A stretch of DNA of 64,000 nt from Vreelandella salicampi (GCF_013415105.1 NZ_JACCDF010000005.1:141117-205116); one strand, 5' to 3'. Counted from the first letter of the stretch, positions 26,777 to 38,200 are shown. Notes: generated by a model from the sequence alone, not told the origin. A program made the numbers and translations.

Positions 26777-28374
26777 AGCATCCCCTCCAGCTCATCCAGA
26801 TCAGTCAAGATTTCCTTCTCTAGCCCTATAAGCCGCTGCAGAATCACCTTCGGATCTTCGTACTCCTCTTCTTCATACACCACTTCCTTATAGCGATTGA
26901 TGGAGAGGTCGTATTTGTTGCTGGCGATGTCGGAGGCGTTTACCACAAACGCCTTTTGGGCCCTGTCGCCAAAGGTTTGATTGATAGTTTCTGCACAGGC
27001 ATTCACTTCCACCAACTGGCGGTATTGCTTCCACTGGGCGATGGCATCCGGCAGGTCATTGCTACCCTCGCCTTGCATCTCGGACCGCTTGTCATCGAGG
27101 CTGAAACCGTCGGCTTGCAGATCATAGAACCAGACTCGATCCGTAGTGCCGCCTTTGGTTAAAATCACGATTGCCGTACTCACGCCCGCGTAGGGTTTGA
27201 AAACACCACTGGGCAGGCTGACGATGCCTTCCAGCTGGTTGTTTTCGATCAGTTCCTTGCGCAGTTGTTGATGTGCCTTGGAGGAACCAAACAAAACGCC
27301 GTCCGGCACAATTACGGCGGCACGGCCACCGAGCTTCAGGCCTCGGAGTATGTGCGCCACGAACAGCAGCTCGGTCTTCTTGGTTTTCACCAGGCCCAGC
27401 ACATCCGGATTGGTGTTGGTTTCATCCAGGCTGCCCTTGAATGGGGGGTTGGCGAGGATGACATCGAAGAAGTCTTCTTCCTGCTCCGGGTAATGCTCTT
27501 TAATAGATTTGTTGAGGCTGTCCTGGTAGAGGATGTTGGCGCCGTTTACGCCGTGGAGCATCATGTTCATGCTGGAGACTCTCAGCATGGTGGTATCGAA
27601 ATCGAAGCCCCAGAACATCTGTTTGTTGATGTGGTCCCGATAAGGTTCGAGTAGGTCGCCGCTGTAGTGGAGGTTGCCTTCCTCATCGGTAAATGTGCCG
27701 ACTTCACTAGAATGCTTTTTGTTCAGGTACTCCATGGTCCGTGCCAGGAACCCGGCGGTGCCGCAGGAGGGATCGCAGATCACGTCGGTGGGCTGAGGAT
27801 CGATCAGTTCGATCATCGCATCGATAATATGGCGCGGTGTGCGGAACTGGCCGTTAATACCCGCCGTGGTCAGTTTACTCAGCAGGTATTCGTAGATATC
27901 CCCTTTTACGTCGCTCTGGGTGAGCGGCAGGTTGTTGACCATTTCCACGGCGGAGACGAGCACGGATTCGTTCTTGATCTCCAGGTCCGCATCCTTCATG
28001 TATTCGCCGATGTGGCCCAGTGCCTGGGCGGCGCTACCTTCTTTTCCGAGCCCCTCTTCTTCCGAGTGCTGGCCAAGGCTCGCAAAATACGGGTATACAT
28101 GGAGCTTGAGGTGCCTGTGCAGCTCCTTGCCGCTCATGTGGTGGAAGTTCTTCCAGCGCAGGAGCTGGCCTTCCGGCATATCCGGGAACAATCGATCAAA
28201 GGGTTTGCCGGTTCGCGCCGCCTTCCGCTCAGCCATCTCTTCCTGCATATCCAGCATTCGGGAAAACATCAGGTAGCTGATCTGCTCGATTACGGTCAGG
28301 GGGTTGGTAATGCCCCCTGTCCAGAACTTTTCCCAAAGCTTGTCGATGTCATTACGTAGTTGGCCTGTGAGCAT
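26773..28374 (-). CDS. hsdM: Type I restriction N6-adenine methyltransferase HsdM, 533 aa
   Basis: Methylates adenine in the target set by HsdS. SAM-binding motif DPSCGTAGF is at 201-209 and the catalytic NPPF at 309-312. The N-terminal helical domain ([15 protein letters not shown]) is typical of the family, as is the length. It lies 22 bases behind rmuC and overlaps hsdS. Confidence 0.96.
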   Translation of the reverse strand: MLTGQLRNDIDKLWEKFWTGGITNPLTVIEQISYLMFSRMLDMQEEMAERKAARTGKPFDRLFPDMPEGQLLRWKNFHHMSGKELHRHLKLHVYPYFASLGQHSEEEGLGKEGSAAQALGHIGEYMKDADLEIKNESVLVSAVEMVNNLPLTQSDVKGDIYEYLLSKLTTAGINGQFRTPRHIIDAMIELIDPQPTDVICDPSCGTAGFLARTMEYLNKKHSSEVGTFTDEEGNLHYSGDLLEPYRDHINKQMFWGFDFDTTMLRVSSMNMMLHGVNGANILYQDSLNKSIKEHYPEQEEDFFDVILANPPFKGSLDETNTNPDVLGLVKTKKTELLFVAHILRGLKLGGRAAVIVPDGVLFGSSKAHQQLRKELIENNQLEGIVSLPSGVFKPYAGVSTAIVILTKGGTTDRVWFYDLQADGFSLDDKRSEMQGEGSNDLPDAIAQWKQYRQLVEVNACAETINQTFGDRAQKAFVVNASDIASNKYDLSINRYKEVVYEEEEYEDPKVILQRLIGLEKEILTDLDELEGML

Positions 28375-28396
28375 TGAATCGGTTTCTCGTTGGTGA

Positions 28397-30262
28397 CTAG
28401 AGTTCTATTGATGGATTGGTTTCGACGTCATCGGTCGCGACTTTAAGATTGTCGAGTGCTCGATGTTCTTCCTCTTCTGGCTCTTCAATCGCTTCGACAA
28501 TCATTGAAAGGCGTTCCGTCTCGAAGTCCCTGTGGCCGGGCTCGATGGCGGGCATGGACTTTGTGACCTTGGCTGAAAGTTTGGTGAAACGCTCAACCTT
28601 GCCATAAAGGCCTTGCTTACCTGCCAGGGCTTTGACCGTGTCGTTGTAATGGTTGCTAGCAGTACCGAGTGTTCCGCCCAGCTTGTTTAGGCGTTCGGCC
28701 ACGGTACATACCTGGTTATAGATGTCACCAGCCTTCTCACTGATTTCGCGGGCTTCGGCGTTGCTGCGTTCGATCATCCACAGATTGGAGACGGTTCTAA
28801 GAATCGGAATCAACGTGGTGTGGGACACCAGCACGATGTTCTTCTTATAGCCGTATTCGAAGAGATCCTTGTTGCTCTTGAGGGCTTCAATATAAGCCGG
28901 CTCGATAGGCATGAACATAAGCACGAAGCTGGGACTGCGCATACCCACCAGGTTCGTGTAATCCTTACCTGCCAAGTCATCAATGTGGCGACGCACCGCT
29001 TTCACGTGTTCCGCCATCGCCAGGTTGTACTCTTCTTCGGTGTCTGCGGATACAGCCCGGTCGTAGGCCACCAGCGAGACTTTACTATCGATGATGATGT
29101 GCTTGTCATCCGGCAGTTTGATCAGGTAATCGGTCTGCTTCTGCTTGCCCTCATCATCCTTGAAGCTGCTCTGTACTGCGAAATGAGCATCCTCAATCAA
29201 ACCGCTCATTTCCAGGGTTCGGCGTAATTGGGCTTCGCCCCAGGCACCGCGCTGCTGGGAATCCCCTTTCAGAGCGGAAGTGAGGCTCGTCGCTTCCTTG
29301 CTCATTTGCAGACCAATATCCAACACTTTCTGGATTTCGGCGTTCAGGTTGCTGTTGCCCCGGAGGGACGCATCGTGAACTTCGTTGATACGCTTCTGGA
29401 AGCCTTCAATCTGCTCTCGAAAGGGCTTGAGCATGCTGTCGATGCTGCTCTGGCTGGTTTGAGAGAAAGTTTTGCCTTTCTCCTCGAAGATTTTATTCGC
29501 TATGTTCTCGAACTCTTTGGTGAGCGCCTGCTTGGTCTCGCCTAGCTGCTGCATCTGCTCCTGGAAGTGTTCTTCCTTGCGCTCCAAAGTGGTTTTCAGC
29601 TCTGTGTGTTCGCTGCTGATGCTTTGGTAGCGTTCCTGGAGCTCCGAATATCTTTCCTGCTGTGTCGACAGGTTTGCCTTGGTTTCTTTGAGCTGTTCTC
29701 TCGCGTCCGAGTCTGACGATTCCAGGGCCTTCGCTTTCTTTCCTTCTTCTGACAGCCTGTCCTTGAGCTGGCTCATCTGCTCTCGCTCCTCTTGGAGGTC
29801 CAGCTCTGCACGCCCCAGCCGTTCACGCAGGTCATCTACACGCTCCTGCAGGGCGCGATTGTCTGCCTGGAATGTTTCCAGCTGCCTCTCGGTCGCATGA
29901 TGGCGTTGGCGAGACTCCTCCAGTTTAGCGTTCACAGAGGTAAACTCGTCTTTCTGGCTTTGCAGCTCGTCAGTCAGGCGTTGCTCATTAGATTGGGCAC
30001 CGGCCAGCTGCGCTTGCAGTCGGCTTTCTGCTAAATCCTTTTCGTGCAGTGATGATTCCAGGTCTTTCATCGAATCCTGCAAGCTTTGATTCAAGGCGTC
30101 TGCTTGCTCCAGATTTCCTTGCAGCTGTTCCAGCTGGGTAGTGAGCCTGGCAACCTTTCGACTTTGCACCACGGTGGCCATTAAAAAGCCCAGCCCAGCG
30201 AGCGCGATGCCTATCAGGCTGGCAATTACGATCAGTTCGTTCGTCCATTGAATGGTCTGCAT
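28397..30262 (-). CDS. rmuC: RmuC-family protein inside the restriction operon, 621 aa
   Basis: One N-terminal membrane segment (about 10-32, LIVIASLIGIALAGLGF) is followed by a coiled coil (about 35-260) and the RmuC nuclease-fold domain (about 300-570). The latter contains QRGAWGEAQLRRTLE, DYLIKLPDDKHIIIDSK (the D...D-x-K pattern) and FMPIEPAYIEAL. RmuC is a chromosomal factor that limits recombination at inverted repeats. A copy placed between hsdR and hsdM, with only 2 bases from the hsdR stop, points to a job in DNA defence. This is likely a paralogue of the housekeeping gene. Confidence 0.9.
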   Translation of the reverse strand: MQTIQWTNELIVIASLIGIALAGLGFLMATVVQSRKVARLTTQLEQLQGNLEQADALNQSLQDSMKDLESSLHEKDLAESRLQAQLAGAQSNEQRLTDELQSQKDEFTSVNAKLEESRQRHHATERQLETFQADNRALQERVDDLRERLGRAELDLQEEREQMSQLKDRLSEEGKKAKALESSDSDAREQLKETKANLSTQQERYSELQERYQSISSEHTELKTTLERKEEHFQEQMQQLGETKQALTKEFENIANKIFEEKGKTFSQTSQSSIDSMLKPFREQIEGFQKRINEVHDASLRGNSNLNAEIQKVLDIGLQMSKEATSLTSALKGDSQQRGAWGEAQLRRTLEMSGLIEDAHFAVQSSFKDDEGKQKQTDYLIKLPDDKHIIIDSKVSLVAYDRAVSADTEEEYNLAMAEHVKAVRRHIDDLAGKDYTNLVGMRSPSFVLMFMPIEPAYIEALKSNKDLFEYGYKKNIVLVSHTTLIPILRTVSNLWMIERSNAEAREISEKAGDIYNQVCTVAERLNKLGGTLGTASNHYNDTVKALAGKQGLYGKVERFTKLSAKVTKSMPAIEPGHRDFETERLSMIVEAIEEPEEEEHRALDNLKVATDDVETNPSIEL

Positions 30263-30264
30263 AG

Positions 30265-33200
30265 TTATCCCTGTAGCTCTGTGGCTGGAGTTTCTGGTTT
30301 CAGGAAAGGTTTCAGCACGGTGATCAACTCGCCCACATCGTCCGGTTTGAATACACCGTCGATTCCTTCATGGGATACTGAGGTAAATGGCGCATCGTAA
30401 AGGGTTTCGACGACGATGGAGCCATATTGGGCGATGTAGTTTTTCAGCAGGTTCATGAATCTTACCTGTTGGGCTGTCAGCGTCGGGTGCGCATGAAGGA
30501 ACTGTTTGAAATGTTCCTCTACTGCCTGCGGATCGAGACCAATGATCTCTCTGACAGTGACATCCAATTGATCAGCCGTGCGCCCGTAAAACTCGTTCAG
30601 AACATCGAGACTGACCCCGGGGTTCGTGGTGAGGATCGTAGATGTCAGAGACTTCAGATCAGACTCAGCGATTGTTTCTCCATTATGGATTTTCTGCAGT
30701 ATCGGGTTGTCTGCGAGCATCTTGTCCAAGATGCCCTTCAGGCGCCGACGGTAAATCATGGCTTCGTTTGCGCCAGTGATGTATACCTCGCGATCTTCCG
30801 CCAGGACCTTGCCGTCTAAAGTGGTGGTGGTTGGCGTTCCGATACCCGGCCTAGTGAGTGAGTTGCGATATTTCATTATTCCACGCAACTCTAGCCGGGC
30901 ACGTTCCAGCTTTTCTATGCTGGGATCCGCCCAAAAAGAGGCACTTTTTACTTCTTCGATCACCTTGTCTTTCTGACGAACCGCCTGGATATTAACCGCC
31001 AGCCTTTCGACTTCGGCTATGAGCGCCGTCTTGCCATCTTCGAAACAGCTCGCCTTTTCCACCAGGCAGCACTCAATCCCTGCCATAAGTTTATCCAGTG
31101 CTGTCGCATGCTTATCCCGGAGTACCCGGCTGGACATAAGAGGGGCTATCGTTTCAGCCAGAAGGTGCTGCGTTCTGGCATCCAGCTTGTCCAATAGATC
31201 CGTCTGCTGGAGCTGATGAACCACTCGCAGGTTACGGCGAACCGCGATGCTCTCATCCGGCAGGTCATTGATGTCTTCTTTGAGAAGGCGCACACCAACG
31301 TCGTAACCTGTGGCATTATTTTGCTTCAGGGCCGCTTGTGCGAGGGCCAATCGCTCCTCAAAGGTCGCCTGCAGGAGTGACTTGCTGCCGGTGTCTTCCG
31401 GCTCTTTGTATTCCTCTTCAAAGAAATCGAAGTTTCCGTAGTGGTCAAAGATCAGGAATTCGGTTTTGTCATGTCCCGGGCCAAACAAGTTTGGCCGCAA
31501 GCGTGTGCCTCGGCCAATCATCTGCCAGAACTTCACCCAGGATTTGACGGGCTTGGCAAAGACGAGGTTAACGATCTCAGGCACATCGATTCCGGTATCC
31601 AACATGTCTACCGAGATGGCAATTCGGAAATCGTTATCCGGTTTTTTGAACTCCTTGATCAGGCTATCTACATGGGGAATGTCGTTATGGATAACCTTGC
31701 ACACCTTGGTACCGTACTGCGGGTACAATTTGCAGAACAGCTTTTCGAGATGTTCTGCGTGGTCTTGCCGCTGGGCGAAGATGATCGTTTTCCCGACCAG
31801 TGAGCCGGTTTCATCTTTGATACCGTTGTTGATCAGGTTTTCCAGAATGACCCGATCGGTCTCCTCACTGAAGATTTTTCGACCGATGTCTTTTCCCGCA
31901 ATTCTGGTATTGCGGGCCTCTTCCTCGCCCAGATCCTCTTCCAGCTGTTGCTGTTGCTCGGGCGTCAGATCGGTGTAGTGAATACCGTCACGAAGGAACT
32001 CGGTGGTCAGATCCTTTACGCGGAATGGCACAAGATAGGGTGGTTCGTTGTTGATCGCCGCATCCAGCCCAAATTCGAACGTTGGATCCGTGGTTTCACA
32101 ATCGAAAATGTCGAAGGTGTTGCGGCTAATGAACTTGACCGGTGTCGCAGTAAGACCAACCTGCAAGGCATCGTAGTAATCGAATAGATCGCGATATTTG
32201 TTGTAGATACTGCGGTGGCTTTCATCGGCGATGATCAGATCAAAAAAGCCCACATCCAGCTGAGCAAACCGGTTCATCATGCCGGGATAGGTGGCGATGT
32301 AGATGCGTGCTGATTCATCAATCTGACGGGTTTCCCCGATGATACAGCGCGGCTCACTGGGTAAGTTTTGCTTGAATGCGTCATCGGCTTGAACACGCAG
32401 CTCTTTGCGATCACACAGGAACAGAACCCTTTTGGCCCAACCGGTTCGCAACAGAAGCTCTGCCAAGGCAATGGCCACGCGTGTTTTGCCTGTTCCGGTT
32501 GCCTGGATGAGAAGTGCCTTACGCCGTTGATTCTGAAAATGTGCCGCTACCGTTTTGATGGCTTCGATCTGGTAAGGACGGTCTGCAATCTTGAGCTCAG
32601 GATTGAAGCGCTCCAGTTCGGCAGCGCGATAATGACGTTGATAAATCAGGTACTCCAGACTCTCCTTACTGTAGAAACCATAAACTGGACGATAAGCGTT
32701 GTACTGGTGGTCGTCCCAGATAAAGGTTTCATAGCCATTGCTGTAGAAGATAACCGGGCGCTGGAACCCCATGTACTCGAAAGAGTTGGCATACAAACGA
32801 GCTTGCTCACGACCAGCCTGAAGGTTAATCGTTCCGGACTTCTTGGCCTCAATCAGAGCCAAGGGCTGCCCATTCTCGCCCCACAGCACATAGTCTACAT
32901 AGCCCTTCCCTGATGGATTATTGGGAAACTTTACCTCTACTTCCTGGCCAACCTGAGCAGAATTTCCAACGTCCCATCCCGCTTTTACCAGCATCGCATC
33001 AATCAACTGAGCTCTGGTCTTGGCTTCGTTCCATTGAAGGGAGTCAGCCGCCTTCTGGCTTCGCTGTTTACGTGCTTGCTGCTCTGGTTCAGCCAGCTGC
33101 TTGAACGCCTCTGCTTGCTTGGCGCGCTCGCGGTCCAGCTCGTCCATGACTCGTTGAAGCTCTTCCTGCTGCTTCTGAAGATCTTTTTCATATCTGGAAA

Positions 33201-33651
33201 CGGACTTTTCCAGTTGAAGAAGACTGTTGGTTGGATCTGAGATCTCTTTGAGAAATGGCAGGTTCTCCTTTGGCTCCCCGCAATAGGTCAGTGCCATGTA
33301 GCCCGCCAGCTGATGTGCGGTTGAGAGAGCCATCTTTGCGCTACGCAAATCACCCTCGGCACCATGAGCGGAATCATTGCCTTGAACGCGGAGAAAATTA
33401 ATCTGGTGGATCAATGACTTATCGACACAGCCCGCGAATACCGGATTTTTGACCAGCTCATAGAAGCTGGCCTGTGGCAATCTTGGCAGAGACTCTTCTT
33501 TGTAGATGGTCTTGGTCATCTCCTCGGCAAAGCTTCGCAGTCGTGTCAAAGCACTACCGGGGTCTACGTGAAGAACAGCCTCTGCCAAACCACCAAGATT
33601 TGCCAGGACATCGTACTTTGGCCGAAGAAATTCAAAGTTGACCGACTTCAT
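30265..33651 (-). CDS. hsdR: Type I restriction endonuclease HsdR, 1128 aa
   Basis: The motor and cutting subunit. N-terminal HEPN/DUF4145-like part (about 1-130), a coiled coil, then the nuclease motif with Asp253 (VDYVLW) and Glu-Ala-Lys at 268-270 (LIEAKKSG). SF2 helicase motifs follow: ATGTGKT at 384-390, IADESHRS, and GRGTRLRP as motif VI. The ATG at 33651 is preferred to an in-frame TTG at 33714. The TTG would overlap the activator gene and would put the sigma-54 promoter inside the coding region. It heads the operon hsdR-rmuC-hsdM-hsdS-rloC-nucS-like. Confidence 0.93.
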   Translation of the reverse strand: MKSVNFEFLRPKYDVLANLGGLAEAVLHVDPGSALTRLRSFAEEMTKTIYKEESLPRLPQASFYELVKNPVFAGCVDKSLIHQINFLRVQGNDSAHGAEGDLRSAKMALSTAHQLAGYMALTYCGEPKENLPFLKEISDPTNSLLQLEKSVSRYEKDLQKQQEELQRVMDELDRERAKQAEAFKQLAEPEQQARKQRSQKAADSLQWNEAKTRAQLIDAMLVKAGWDVGNSAQVGQEVEVKFPNNPSGKGYVDYVLWGENGQPLALIEAKKSGTINLQAGREQARLYANSFEYMGFQRPVIFYSNGYETFIWDDHQYNAYRPVYGFYSKESLEYLIYQRHYRAAELERFNPELKIADRPYQIEAIKTVAAHFQNQRRKALLIQATGTGKTRVAIALAELLLRTGWAKRVLFLCDRKELRVQADDAFKQNLPSEPRCIIGETRQIDESARIYIATYPGMMNRFAQLDVGFFDLIIADESHRSIYNKYRDLFDYYDALQVGLTATPVKFISRNTFDIFDCETTDPTFEFGLDAAINNEPPYLVPFRVKDLTTEFLRDGIHYTDLTPEQQQQLEEDLGEEEARNTRIAGKDIGRKIFSEETDRVILENLINNGIKDETGSLVGKTIIFAQRQDHAEHLEKLFCKLYPQYGTKVCKVIHNDIPHVDSLIKEFKKPDNDFRIAISVDMLDTGIDVPEIVNLVFAKPVKSWVKFWQMIGRGTRLRPNLFGPGHDKTEFLIFDHYGNFDFFEEEYKEPEDTGSKSLLQATFEERLALAQAALKQNNATGYDVGVRLLKEDINDLPDESIAVRRNLRVVHQLQQTDLLDKLDARTQHLLAETIAPLMSSRVLRDKHATALDKLMAGIECCLVEKASCFEDGKTALIAEVERLAVNIQAVRQKDKVIEEVKSASFWADPSIEKLERARLELRGIMKYRNSLTRPGIGTPTTTTLDGKVLAEDREVYITGANEAMIYRRRLKGILDKMLADNPILQKIHNGETIAESDLKSLTSTILTTNPGVSLDVLNEFYGRTADQLDVTVREIIGLDPQAVEEHFKQFLHAHPTLTAQQVRFMNLLKNYIAQYGSIVVETLYDAPFTSVSHEGIDGVFKPDDVGELITVLKPFLKPETPATELQG

Positions 33652-33687
33652 AAAAGAGACTCTGCTTGTGCCATTCCTTGTAATAAA

Positions 33688-33703
33688 AGCAAGGACTGTG
33701 CCA
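33688..33703 (-). promoter_or_regulatory. Sigma-54 promoter for the hsdR operon
   Basis: On the minus strand the sequence is TGGCACAGTCCTTGCT, matching the consensus TGGCAC-N5-TTGCW at every fixed position, with the GG and GC doublets 10 bases apart. It lies between the stop of the sigma-54 activator gene and the hsdR ATG. A start near 33677 would leave a leader of about 26 bases. Confidence 0.85.
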
Positions 33704-33706
33704 TTT

Positions 33707-35191
33707 TTATTCAATACCGTATTTTTCGATCCAGTTACTCAAGGTTTGCTGGCTCTTCAGCCCGAGGAGCCTCGCAGATTTAGTCTTATTCTGGCCAGTG
33801 TGAGCCATAGCGTTTTTTATATAATGAGCAGCCAAGCTTCCCATTAAAACATTTAAATCAACACCTTGACTCACATCGTGATTGAGAAGCCCAGGATCAC
33901 GCTCAGGCATAGTAAACAGAGCTTGGCGCATATCTGAGCCGGTGATGCTTTCGCCAGAGCTCCAAAGTGCTGCCCGTGTCAGAGTTGATTGCAGTTCCCT
34001 AACGTTTCCGCGCCATGAGTGTTGGAGAATAATTTTTTTTGCATTAGCAGAAAGTTTTTTACCGAAAAATACGGAGTCTTGATCGCCATGAGCTTTAAGC
34101 ACCATGTCTGCGAGCAGCGAAAGATCCCCCTCTCGAGCACGAAGAGGTGGAAGATGCAAAACACCTACGGCCACCCGGTAAAATAAGTCCTCCCGAAAAT
34201 AGCCGTCTGCAACCGCGTCCATAAGATTCCGATGTGTAGCGGTGATAATGCGCACATCTACAGAGAGATCTTTGTCGCTACCTACTGGAACTATTCTCCC
34301 TTCTTGTAGCACTCGGAGTAGACGAACCTGCGACTGTGGAGACAGCTCACCAAACTCATCGAGAAGCAAAGAACCGCCATCAGCCTGCTGAAAAACACCA
34401 AGACGATCAGAAACCGCCCCTGTAAAAGCTCCTTTCTTATGACCGAACAGTGTTGAATCAATCAGTTCTTCTGGAATGGCACCGCAATTTAATGCAACAA
34501 ACGGCTTATCAGAACGAGAGCTAGCATTATGAATCGCTCGGGCAAATAACTCCTTGCCTGTACCTGTTTCGCCATAGAGCAGTATTGGCACATTGCGTTC
34601 GGCAAGAATCTGCGCCTGATGTTTGAGCAACATTATGTGAGGGTTCTGAGTAACAATATTATCGAATGCGGCATTGATAGGCGCCTGTGAATCCATGAGA
34701 GCATTCAGTTTGTCATCTGAAAGATCTGAAACCGTAGGCACAAACTCAGCGGCAAGTTCGAAAGGAATTTTTACCCGTTCTACACCTTTTTCGAGAGAAG
34801 ATTGATAGAAAACAGCCGAAAATTTGGTTTTGCCTAATAAAATCCAGACCGCCTGCATAGCCGGAGTGCCAGGGCTTAGGAGAATGGATATTTCTGTACC
34901 AGTTGAAGCGAGCTTGGCTAGGTAAGGCTCCACCGCCAAGTAAATTTCCCCAAAATCGACAGGGGAGCTAAGACTCGCCTCGCAAGCATCAATTGCGATG
35001 TCAGTGTGACGTTCGAGCCAAGTAATATAGGGTGACACCTGCTCGTATGGATAGGCATAAAGTAGATGCACTGCGTCAAATTGGATGTCTTTTAGCGTCG
35101 ACCATATTGGGCCAGCAGGTTCATGGCCCATCGCCTTTAGATCATTGCCTCCGATCCAGCTAATTAAAGTTCTGTGCAATTGCTTGGACAT
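33707..35191 (-). CDS. Sigma-54-dependent activator with CARF-like N-terminus (RtcR-like), 494 aa
   Basis: The central AAA+ domain has Walker A GETGTGKE (207-214), GAFTGA (254-259; the sigma-54 contact loop) and GGSLLLDEF (273-280). The C-terminus ends with a Fis-type HTH (TKSARLLGLKSQQTLSNW). The first 150 residues are not a receiver or GAF domain. LISWIGG, LLYAYPYEQ and SPGTPAMQAVW (106-116) resemble the Rossmann strands and the TGGT-x-M-type loop of CARF domains, as in RtcR. CARF domains sense cyclic oligonucleotides or RNA ends. Its gene is directly upstream of a sigma-54 promoter for the restriction/RloC operon, so it very probably controls that operon. Confidence 0.85.
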   Translation of the reverse strand: MSKQLHRTLISWIGGNDLKAMGHEPAGPIWSTLKDIQFDAVHLLYAYPYEQVSPYITWLERHTDIAIDACEASLSSPVDFGEIYLAVEPYLAKLASTGTEISILLSPGTPAMQAVWILLGKTKFSAVFYQSSLEKGVERVKIPFELAAEFVPTVSDLSDDKLNALMDSQAPINAAFDNIVTQNPHIMLLKHQAQILAERNVPILLYGETGTGKELFARAIHNASSRSDKPFVALNCGAIPEELIDSTLFGHKKGAFTGAVSDRLGVFQQADGGSLLLDEFGELSPQSQVRLLRVLQEGRIVPVGSDKDLSVDVRIITATHRNLMDAVADGYFREDLFYRVAVGVLHLPPLRAREGDLSLLADMVLKAHGDQDSVFFGKKLSANAKKIILQHSWRGNVRELQSTLTRAALWSSGESITGSDMRQALFTMPERDPGLLNHDVSQGVDLNVLMGSLAAHYIKNAMAHTGQNKTKSARLLGLKSQQTLSNWIEKYGIE

Positions 35192-35297
35192 CCTTGATTT
35201 TTAACTCCATTTTTGAAAGTCATATTGTTTGAACAAAGCCTGCAAGCCTATAGGCAATCAACAATATGTGGCGACTTAGCTTACGCCTCCTATTTCT

Positions 35298-38200
35298 TTA
35301 TTCTTCCGACTCGTATAGTGAGATATCAGTTGGCCACTCTCCAATATTCAGTAACGTGACGCCATTCCAACTCTCCAACATCTGCTTGACTTGCCCTTCC
35401 ACTGACTGTGTGAAATCAAAGCGTTTCAATCCATAGGCCATAGAATGGCATTGCCAATAGCCCATTCCCTGATCAAAGGCCAGCTTTAGCTGGGTACCCG
35501 ATTCAAGCTCAAGTGTCAGTACGCGTCGATGACTCACCTCCGCCAGAGAACGGCTGACGTTGATCACTGGCTCAATATCCAAGATGGCAGATAACCAGTG
35601 CGTCAGCACTTGCTTCATGTCCTCCTGATTAACCCAGTTATCCCAAAGCCGTGCGCCAGATCTACTGTCGGGGGCTGACACGATGTCAACGCTGACCGAT
35701 TCGACATCATCCCTTGGAATCGCCCGGATGAAGCCAGCCAATAACATTACTGCCCAGGGTGATCGAAGGTAGCGGTCTTCATAACGGATCGAAATGATTT
35801 TCTCGCTTTGAAGCCGTGCCATGAATCCCGGGGCTTTTTCGGTCAGCAGCGCCTTAAAACACCTAGATAGCTCGGCGATTGGGACGTTCAGCTCCTTGGT
35901 CACCTCGAGCACAGTGGCACGCCCATATCTGCCCAGCCATTCATTCGTATTGACCGGGGCAAGTTCCCATGCGGGCAGTTTCTCTGACGTCACCCAGATG
36001 CTTGCATCTTGCGCTTTTAACCAACTCGCACCAGGAATGATGGATTGATGACTATCAGTCAGCAATGTAACCGTACCACCCTCTTGAGTGGCCATCTGTA
36101 CAGGCCCCAGAACGCCGTTTACGCTCTCATCATGGTTAATCTGCAGAACAATTCGAATATCAAAGCGCGCTAAAAGGGCTAGCTCTTCCTTAATAACAGC
36201 CGGTAGATGCTGTGTTTCCAACACGATATCGACATCACAACCGTCGACCATCTTCCAGGCGATCAATTTCCGGCGAAACGCAGGCGCACCCAGATCCCAA
36301 TGTTCAGGGTCACCCGCCAGTCGAACAGCGATTTTCGTAGCCGACTTGTTTATCCATTGGCGCACAAAACGCTCGGGATCATACGGCCAGTATTTGGCGC
36401 CTGCGATATCCTTGAAGAGGCTTGGTAGTCCAAGGTGCTCACTCATTTGCCCCTCGTGCCACCATTCAATCGCCAATCGTCGGTTCAATTGTTCAAACTC
36501 CACACGGCTATCCTTGCTGGCCAGACATGAAGAGCATACTGTTTGGCAGTCAGCTGGACACTGCAGTTTTGCAAACGCTGAAGCCAATAAAACGGTCATA
36601 TCTTGTAACCCGGTCAACACAAAGCCAGCGCCACCGGATACGTTATCGTAAACCTGAACGATATTACGTTTTTCACCGGTTTCAAGGCTGCGGTCAGGAC
36701 GCGCACCAAAGCCCATTTCACTACTGGCAACACCTAGTTGATCTGCAATCGCATCGCGTAGCGCGACACCAAGGGTAGTGGCGATCACACGCCCTTTTTC
36801 ATCATCGGGAATCCATGCGCCGGTAAGAGGATTTTTCAGCACCCACTCAACCACATGGGTTCTTGCCTGATAGCCCAGATGGATATCGCGAAGGACTGAC
36901 TCACCCGAACATTCCTCACGAGGCTTACTGCCAACCGCACCTCCCACGGGACGATGTGATTCGTCAGGCTGCATCGTCTTAGGCACTCCATTCCCGGGCG
37001 TCATCGATTCCGCTCGCCCACAACGCATGCATACCGCGAAGCCATTGCCATGTTCACCGCCCGAGCGCACCACAATTTGCCCCTCTTCCCCGAAACGTAC
37101 ATAACCACAGGCAGGGTCGGGAAGCGAGATAACAGACCCTCTTACATAGACCAAAGGCCGTTCTACAGGCATGAATTTCTGGGTTGACACGTCATTGCTG
37201 GTCGGCTCATAGAAGTCTGTCACAAACCCTAGCGGCCGAAGCACTTTCTTGACTTGAGTGTTTGGAATCGTTGCATCACATTCCGGGCAATGCAGGTCAC
37301 TACCATGCGAGTAGGCATAAGCTTGATAGCCTGGCATGCCGCAGTTCACACACTGCCAGGACAGATCAAACTTCTGGCTACTTCCCGCCGGCCCTTCTTG
37401 ATAGGACTGCATTTTAATGCCCGCAGAACGGTAGACACGGCCATCAATCACTATCTGAGCACCGGGTGCGTACTCTCTCACGGCAATATCCAGCCCACGA
37501 GAAGGCTGCTCTTTATAGGAGAAAATATTATCTTCTCGTCCTGCTCTCTGCCTGTCAGGCTGTTTGTTCCTGAAATCCTCCACATTGTAGGTATTTAGGG
37601 CTACCACATTCGTCGGAAACCCATACCCTGGCAAGAAAGCCTTGGTTGCCAGCTCCTTCAGTAGATATTCGCCTTCGTGACGCGCTTTTTCACGTTCTAG
37701 TGCTCTCTGATACCTCACTTCATTTGCTTGATCCAGGCGGCGGATGATTTGCCGGTGTTCTTCCTGCCAGTTATTGGCGACTTGACGAATAGCCGTCGCG
37801 GCGTGGTTTGCCAATATTTCAGTGCTGATAAGCTCAAGCGCTGTCCGCTTCACAATTCTTTTAACGCCTGACTTGAACGCCGTGGCTTCGCTGCCCAGCC
37901 AATCAATAAAGCGCTCAACAACACCTTCATCAGCATTGAAAAACCACTGAACCGTGAGACGCGTTCGGTCACCATCAGACGTTGAATGCGTTTTGAGAAA
38001 AACCGAAAGTAGATAAGAATTAACATGCCGTTGCACCAGAGGCTGGGCATTCAGTGTGATCATCGGAGCAGGAATGGCGGTATTAAAAGCCCACTTGGGG
38101 TTGTTAAAGACACGGGTATTATGGGGATCGGCCTTGCACAGCGTATAGGCAACCGCCCTTGATTCGCTCCGCCGCCCTGCCCGACCTGCCCGCTGCAAGT

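Noticed and set aside
33652..33714. TTG at 33714 as hsdR start
   Set aside because: It would overlap the activator stop and place the sigma-54 promoter inside the coding region; the ATG at 33651 is cleaner.
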